Shown: piece by piece, positions 59,337-64,000 of the stretch
Numbering within the stretch: position 1 is the first letter of the stretch
Layout of the letters: the number at the start of each line of letters is the position of its first letter
Assembly (NCBI RefSeq): GCF_040115645.1
Contig: NC_089550.1
Coordinates: 2,046,001 to 2,110,000 of the forward strand
From: Euwallacea fornicatus
Taxonomy: Eukaryota > Arthropoda > Insecta > Coleoptera > Curculionidae
Length of the DNA stretch: 64,000 bases
Direction of reading: 5' to 3'
The notes under the pieces: model-generated
The model's database searches: none
What the model was told of the DNA's origin: nothing
What the model saw: only the letters and a program-made list of their open reading frames with translations
Position numbers and translations under genes: made by a program

Positions 59337-62300
59337 TTAATTATAATCCTCCACTCGCTCCACTTTTTCCACTTTGTGTCCGCATCTGTTACAAATCTGC
59401 TTCTCCACTTTCAAATCGTTGATGGTCAAGTTCAACTGGTGATCTACAGATTTGGAGCGATTGTGGCGGATCGGGGACACCTCCAAGTTGTCTTTTTGGG
59501 GAGAATGGGAGCCGCTCGTATTGTCGTTTTCTGGAATTCCAAATTGGAAAAATTGAGTTTTTTTGCTGAAATTTTAGTGGAAGTATGTGAATTTGCGGAG
59601 AAGCGTTTGAAGGAAAATTGCCCATAAGGGGAAGGCAGTTCGAATCGAGAAATAGGACTATGAGTTCCATGGGAGGAAATGAGAATATGCTGAAAATTTA
59701 GGTAAAACCATTGGAACTTATGAATAACGTCCCCATTGGAATTACTAAGCAAATTATTTTAATAATGAATTCCCTCTCTTTTTCTGATATCTGTTCATAA
59801 CCAAGGATTTTTGGATATAACTACTTCCTATGAATTTGATGGTCAATTTCAAGGCAAAAATTCAGATTTCTGTGTGAAAAAAAGCATGCAAGATGCTCTA
59901 AAATTGCACTTCTTTATTTGGTGGTAATGAGAACATTCATTTTTAAAGAAAACTAGATACTACATGATTCTGATGTTGACTATTAAAACCCAAATAATCC
60001 ACTGATAAAATAAAAAAAATAATTTTATCACTTTTGTTCATTTCCTCATTCATATTTCATTATCAATTATCAACATTTAGACGTTCAAACATCGAAGTAC
60101 GTTGTTTTTTGTATATTCACCATTCTTAACATCCTTGCAATTGTAATAGCTCCACTGGAGCAAATTTTCAAAATTTGAGGCCTACTGATCCTTCATTAAC
60201 ACTGGGAAAGTCACCCTCAAGGATAAACCAAAAACTCTTCCCAGATCGGAAGAGAACTTTCACAAAACTAGTGAACTGGATGACCTATATGAATTTGGAT
60301 TTGGTGCAACTATACCTGAACCACTACTAGTCTTCTCCTCAGGTTCTGCAGAATCCTCCACCACAGGCAGGTTATTGCTCCCACTCTTCTGTGTTGGAGA
60401 CGTCTCTATTCCATGGAATAAGTCCAAGCGAGAGTCCAAAGAAAACTGTTTTCCAGACATAAGAATGCCTTTAATTCTCCTCCTCATTGCTGAAAACGTG
60501 CCAAATTTGATTTATAAAAGGATTAAGCAAAGCAAAAGTACCAGGGCTGTCTTGAGCATCTTTCCTGAACTTAATGGTCTTCGTGAACTGTTCCAGGACA
60601 TCTCCTTGGTCGTAAATGGCAGCAAATGAAGCGTTTACGATTTTTGGAGACATGGGAACGTTGGATAAAAGCAAACTGGAGCCGAAGTTCTCATTTTTTT
60701 CTTTAATTTCTAGCAGAGAGATAAGTAAAGAATTCATGTAAAGCTTTTAAATCCACCACCAAGACTAACGAGGAAAGGTTGATTTACCATTAACCATAAA
60801 GGAAATTAGAACTAAAGATAAACTAATTGAAATAAAAATTAATTTAATTAAAAAAAACTACTAGTTTCTGTAATTTCCATGAAAACTCCGCAATATGTTA
60901 AGCACCCGATACGGCCACAATTTCTTGTCTTTGGTATCCATCAAGGCATTTATCCCCCCCAAATTTTAATCCCCGTTTATCGCCCTGCCTAGGCAAACAT
61001 TGGTCTAAATCCACATAACAAAAATTAAAGCATAATACAAAATACATTTCTCTTTCATACCTCCTAAGGGCACTTTCGCCCTTCTCAAGTACTTCTCCCT
61101 CTCCTGCAAAATTTCATTAGCCACTCTCACGATCTCTTTCCAATCTTTTACTATGTCGTCCAAGGTGCTCCTAGGAGAAGACACAGTAAACCGAATAACA
61201 TATTTCCCCTTCAGATTTGCTGGCACGCAATGAATGTTCCCCCTTGAATTTAGCCTAAAAACCACTCATTTAAAGACCCATAAATCAGGAATTCTAAGTA
61301 CCTTTTGCAGAGGGCTTCTGTGATGAAATTATCCCCCACCAGCCTGAAGACAACCAAACCAAGATATCTTTTTGCGGGGATTTCGAATCTAGGGTCCCCC
61401 CTCACGAAAGATTCGAATTTTTCGGCTAAAACCACCCCTTTCCTGATATGCTCCTGCAGCCCTGCTATTCCGTAATTGCGGATGACAAACCAGAGCTTGA
61501 GGGAGCGAAAGCGTTTGCTCAGAGGGATTTGCCAGTGCTGAAATAAGTGTTGAAATATATTTTTTAAAGGCATTTCACAAGGGTATTTACCATATAATCG
61601 ATTGCTAGACCTAAAGGAAAATCGGCGAATCAATAATATAGCAAAATTGGTTCACATGGTTACCTGAATACTCATGGGTGAGATACAGAGGGTTGACGTT
61701 GAAGGCTCCGTGCAAAGCACTGCTATTTTTCACCCTGGAAGTTCCTAAGTTGTGATACAATAACTTTTCTGGGAATCTTTCTCATTATTACCACATGGCT
61801 GTACAGTCGAAATGTACCATCAACCATTTCGAAGGGTTGAACGCAATAGAATTGGCCTTTTCCACGCCCTTGAGCCATGTCCGGTACTCTGGGCATATAA
61901 AAGAGGATCCTGCGTAAGCTGCGTCCACATGACACCACAATAGTTCGTTATAGCACACCTCAGTGATTTCTTCCAGGTTATCGAATGCGCAGGAGCCAGT
62001 TGTACCCAAAGTAGCGCAAACCTGGATAAAATTAAAATAGTCAGAGAAAAACGAACCAAAAAATTGGAAAATTAAATATCTCCAATATCGTAAGAGACAT
62101 AAAGTGAAGCCTCGGTTTGGAAGGGAGTACAGGTATATAGGAAAATCAAGATGTACAGGGGGTTCTGAAAAGGTTGTGCCAAACATAAGGAGGTTATTTT
62201 CGGTAAATAATTGTCGCTTAGAAACCTCTGGTAAGTTGTAGAAATAAAAAGGATTGGAAAGTTTTAAGACCATTACAACACTGAAAATATATCCCCCAGA

Positions 62301-63651
62301 GCCAATTCCCGATCGTCACAGGTCGTTCCCTCGGATATCCAGGGTTTATAGTGGATGGGCGCTTCGGTGAATCCCATGCTATTCAGTCGCAATAACGACA
62401 AGTTAGGTGGTTTTTTGAAGATTTTCGTCACGAAAAAAAGTAGTACTCAAATAACTGGAAATATTTTAATTTTAATTTGTCTTCCAGTACAAACTTTTCG
62501 ACATTCCCCTGTATCCAAACAGCACTACTTTAGAGTCTTCCCTTTTTCTAAAAACCATCTATGTGGGGAATTTATTTCCAAAGGGGATTATCGTTGGTAT
62601 CTATCTGAAAGTTTCCCCAGAAATAAATAATTGGTCAAATCTCCTTAGAGTGATTGAGCTGCCCGAAGATTTAAATCCCTTGTTTGTAATTAATGCTGCC
62701 GCTTGATTTGTTCCGATGACTTATATTCCCTTCCATCAGATAAAAGCCTTCTGGACCTCGAGATAAATTACATTTCTCTCAAAGAAAACTCACCCAAAAA
62801 GGTATTAATCCAGCCTCGCGGTCTTGCATGATGATTTTCAGTAGCTTGTCACCCCTCATGGAGAAGTTTTCGTCGCACTCTATGTAGCGCAAGGTAACCA
62901 GCCCTATAAGGGCTGCCTTTTCCACACTAAAGATGTATTTTTAATTTGGATTTATGGGTTATAATTAAGACAAACCTGGAATGTGCCTGGTCTGAGCAAT
63001 AAGCCACCAACTTGCCATTTATCTCGTGCTTATTTGCATCTGGATAGAGGTCTTCATACATTTTTATTGCCACAAATCTCCCTGCCAATAGGCTTATTAA
63101 CGTGCACTCACTGGCAGTAGTCTATGGAGGAAAAAGTTGTATCAAAAAATTTGTTTCATACAGATTCATTAGTACCTGAATTACACCCCCGCCGTCACCG
63201 CCCTTGCGATGCAAAAATTCCTCAGGTAAACCAATCATTTTCCCCAGCCAATTCATAACCACCATTTCAAGTTCAGTGCAAACAGGACTGGATGCCTAAA
63301 ACGCACTTTAAGGCAGTAATTTGGGAGGTAAATAATAACTTACCCAAGTAAACCCCAGGCAGTTAATGGCATTACTCAACATCTCTCCCAACATGGAGGG
63401 ATAGCTGTTGAGTGCGGGAAAGTAGGCGTGCATATGAGGACTTTGCCAATGAGTTACTCCGGGCATTATAACTTTTTCCACATCCTTGAAGATGGAAGTC
63501 CAGGACTCGCCCTTGACGGGGGCCGAATCCGGGATTAAATCCCGGATGAAACCCGGCTTCTTGTCGGGGAATACGCGACGATCCCGGATGTTTTCGAGGT
63601 AGTCTGCTATGTAGTCGATTAGCTCTTTACCTTGATTCAAATTGAATGAGC
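59337..63651 (-). CDS. Hdc: histidine decarboxylase (5' end missing)
   Basis: A PLP-dependent enzyme that converts histidine to histamine, the photoreceptor transmitter of insects. Twelve exons join in frame: 63651-63344, 63295-63176, 63121-62976, 62926-62794, 62021-61792, 61734-61664, 61610-61591, 61537-61302, 61254-61061, 60709-60542, 60489-60316 and 59530-59337. They give about 663 residues. DYIADYLENIRDRRVFP, SPHMHAYFPALNS, HVDAAYAGSSFICPE and ADSIAFNPSKW-like (ANSIAFNPSKWLMVHFD, PLP lysine) mark it as Hdc, not Ddc or tyrosine decarboxylase. The tail has KEKNENFGSSLLLSN and RRRIKGILMSGKQFSLDS, as in insect Hdc. The last exon ends in a segment with ICNRCGHK. The exon at 63651 starts in phase 1 after CTATAG, so the initiator exon is upstream, in or beyond the window. 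Minus-strand AATAAA at 59203-59198. Confidence 0.96.
62156..62511. repeat. MITE-like element in an Hdc intron
   Basis: Flanked by TA (62154-62155, 62512-62513). Ends are CAGGGGGTTCTGAAAAGGTT and, reverse-complemented, CAGGGGAATGTCGAAAAGTT. About 356 bp, in the intron between the exons at 62794 and 62021. No coding capacity. An open frame (61788-62273 minus) that reads from the Hdc exon into this element is an artefact. Confidence 0.65.
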
Positions 63652-64000
63652 CTATAGGTAATGTTACAGTGAAATGTTCATTTTTAGTATCAAATTTACT
63701 CTTAAATTGGCGGATTCAGTAGTTTTCTGGACTTCATACTGAACGACGAAATAGAACAATTCAAGCAAATAAATGCAATAATACAATGTTTTTCCTTTTT
63801 AATGCAGACTTCCGTCCGAAAATTGTGAAAAATGTTTTCTTGATTTGGTGGTGAATGGAACCTTATCAAAAAAAATTCTTAAGCTTGGAAGAGTAGTAAA
63901 AATCGCCATTATACAGTGTGTCCATGTAGGGTTGGCCAACATATAGTTAGACGAAAATCGCGGTTGAAACAGTTAAGTTTCAAGTTATATGAAAAGATGC
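63652..64000 (-). other. upstream intron or leader of Hdc
   Basis: Sequence before the first recognised Hdc exon. No ATG here can be joined in phase 1 to the acceptor at 63652 with a convincing donor. A TACAGTGTGTCCATGTAGGG-like motif at about 63913 resembles a DNA-transposon end. Confidence 0.35.

Noticed and set aside
59376..59752. Three overlapping frames over the last Hdc exon
   Set aside because: None continues Hdc in phase. The joined exon 59530-59337 does.
61788..62273. Minus-strand frame longer than the Hdc exon
   Set aside because: The upstream part runs through the intron and a MITE. The CAG acceptor at 62022 restores the conserved frame.
1..64000. CRISPR arrays, operons, ribosome binding sites, viral genes
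   Set aside because: The sequence is animal nuclear DNA with spliced genes. No regularly spaced direct repeats of CRISPR type and no viral proteins were recognised.

Overview
This is a window of insect nuclear DNA. It is AT-rich, genes have short GT-AG introns, cleavage signals are AATAAA, and intergenic DNA is littered with TA-flanked mariner-type transposon relics. A beetle is the best guess, because large tandem expansions of four-cysteine ('C-minus') odorant-binding proteins (OBPs) are typical of Coleoptera. That placement is an inference from family knowledge, not a direct reading.

Layout. Positions 1-5195 hold no recognisable gene. From 5.2 to 44.9 kb lies an array of 14 OBP genes on both strands, numbered OBP-1 to OBP-14 here by position. 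Thirteen are C-minus OBPs, each with a conserved four-cysteine frame. The last, OBP-14 at 44.1-44.9 kb, is a classic six-cysteine OBP. Apart from OBP-13, whose first exon was not found, every gene has a 45-60 nt first exon that is almost exactly the signal peptide, ended by a phase-0 intron. OBP-4 and OBP-5 have a second, phase-1 intron. OBP-7 is unusually histidine-rich. The spacing between the first two cysteines of the C-minus frame (30, 33, 34 or 36 residues) sorts the genes into local subfamilies: OBP-1/2/3, OBP-4/5/6, OBP-8/9 and OBP-10/11/12. This indicates repeated local duplication and inversion. Most genes have a TATA box 50-95 bp before the ATG.

Beyond the array, 47.07-56.89 kb (+ strand) is calbindin-32/Cbp53E. 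Its eleven coding exons join into a 310-residue protein with six EF-hands. Its first intron carries a tRNA-His(GTG) gene on the opposite strand. At 59.3-63.65 kb (- strand) lies histidine decarboxylase (Hdc). Twelve coding exons were joined in frame, including a last exon encoding a basic/acidic tail with a CxxC motif. Its first coding exon is not identified and may lie outside the window.

Mobile and repeated DNA includes two large near-palindromic elements (29.11-30.20 and 57.56-58.11 kb) and a dispersed element of about 600-700 bp with copies at 19.1, 50.05 and 58.3 kb. One of those copies fills the OBP-8 intron. There are several TIR-bearing relics with decayed mariner-superfamily transposase fragments (36.8, 45.2, 52.4, 54.1 kb), further MITE-like elements (3.6, 48.3, 62.2 kb), and a tandem array of about 183 bp per unit at 42.9-43.6 kb.

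Functionally, the OBPs are small secreted carriers of hydrophobic ligands. Calbindin-32 is a neuronal/muscle calcium buffer, and Hdc makes histamine, the insect photoreceptor transmitter. The three gene types are neighbours here; nothing in the sequence shows that they act in one pathway.
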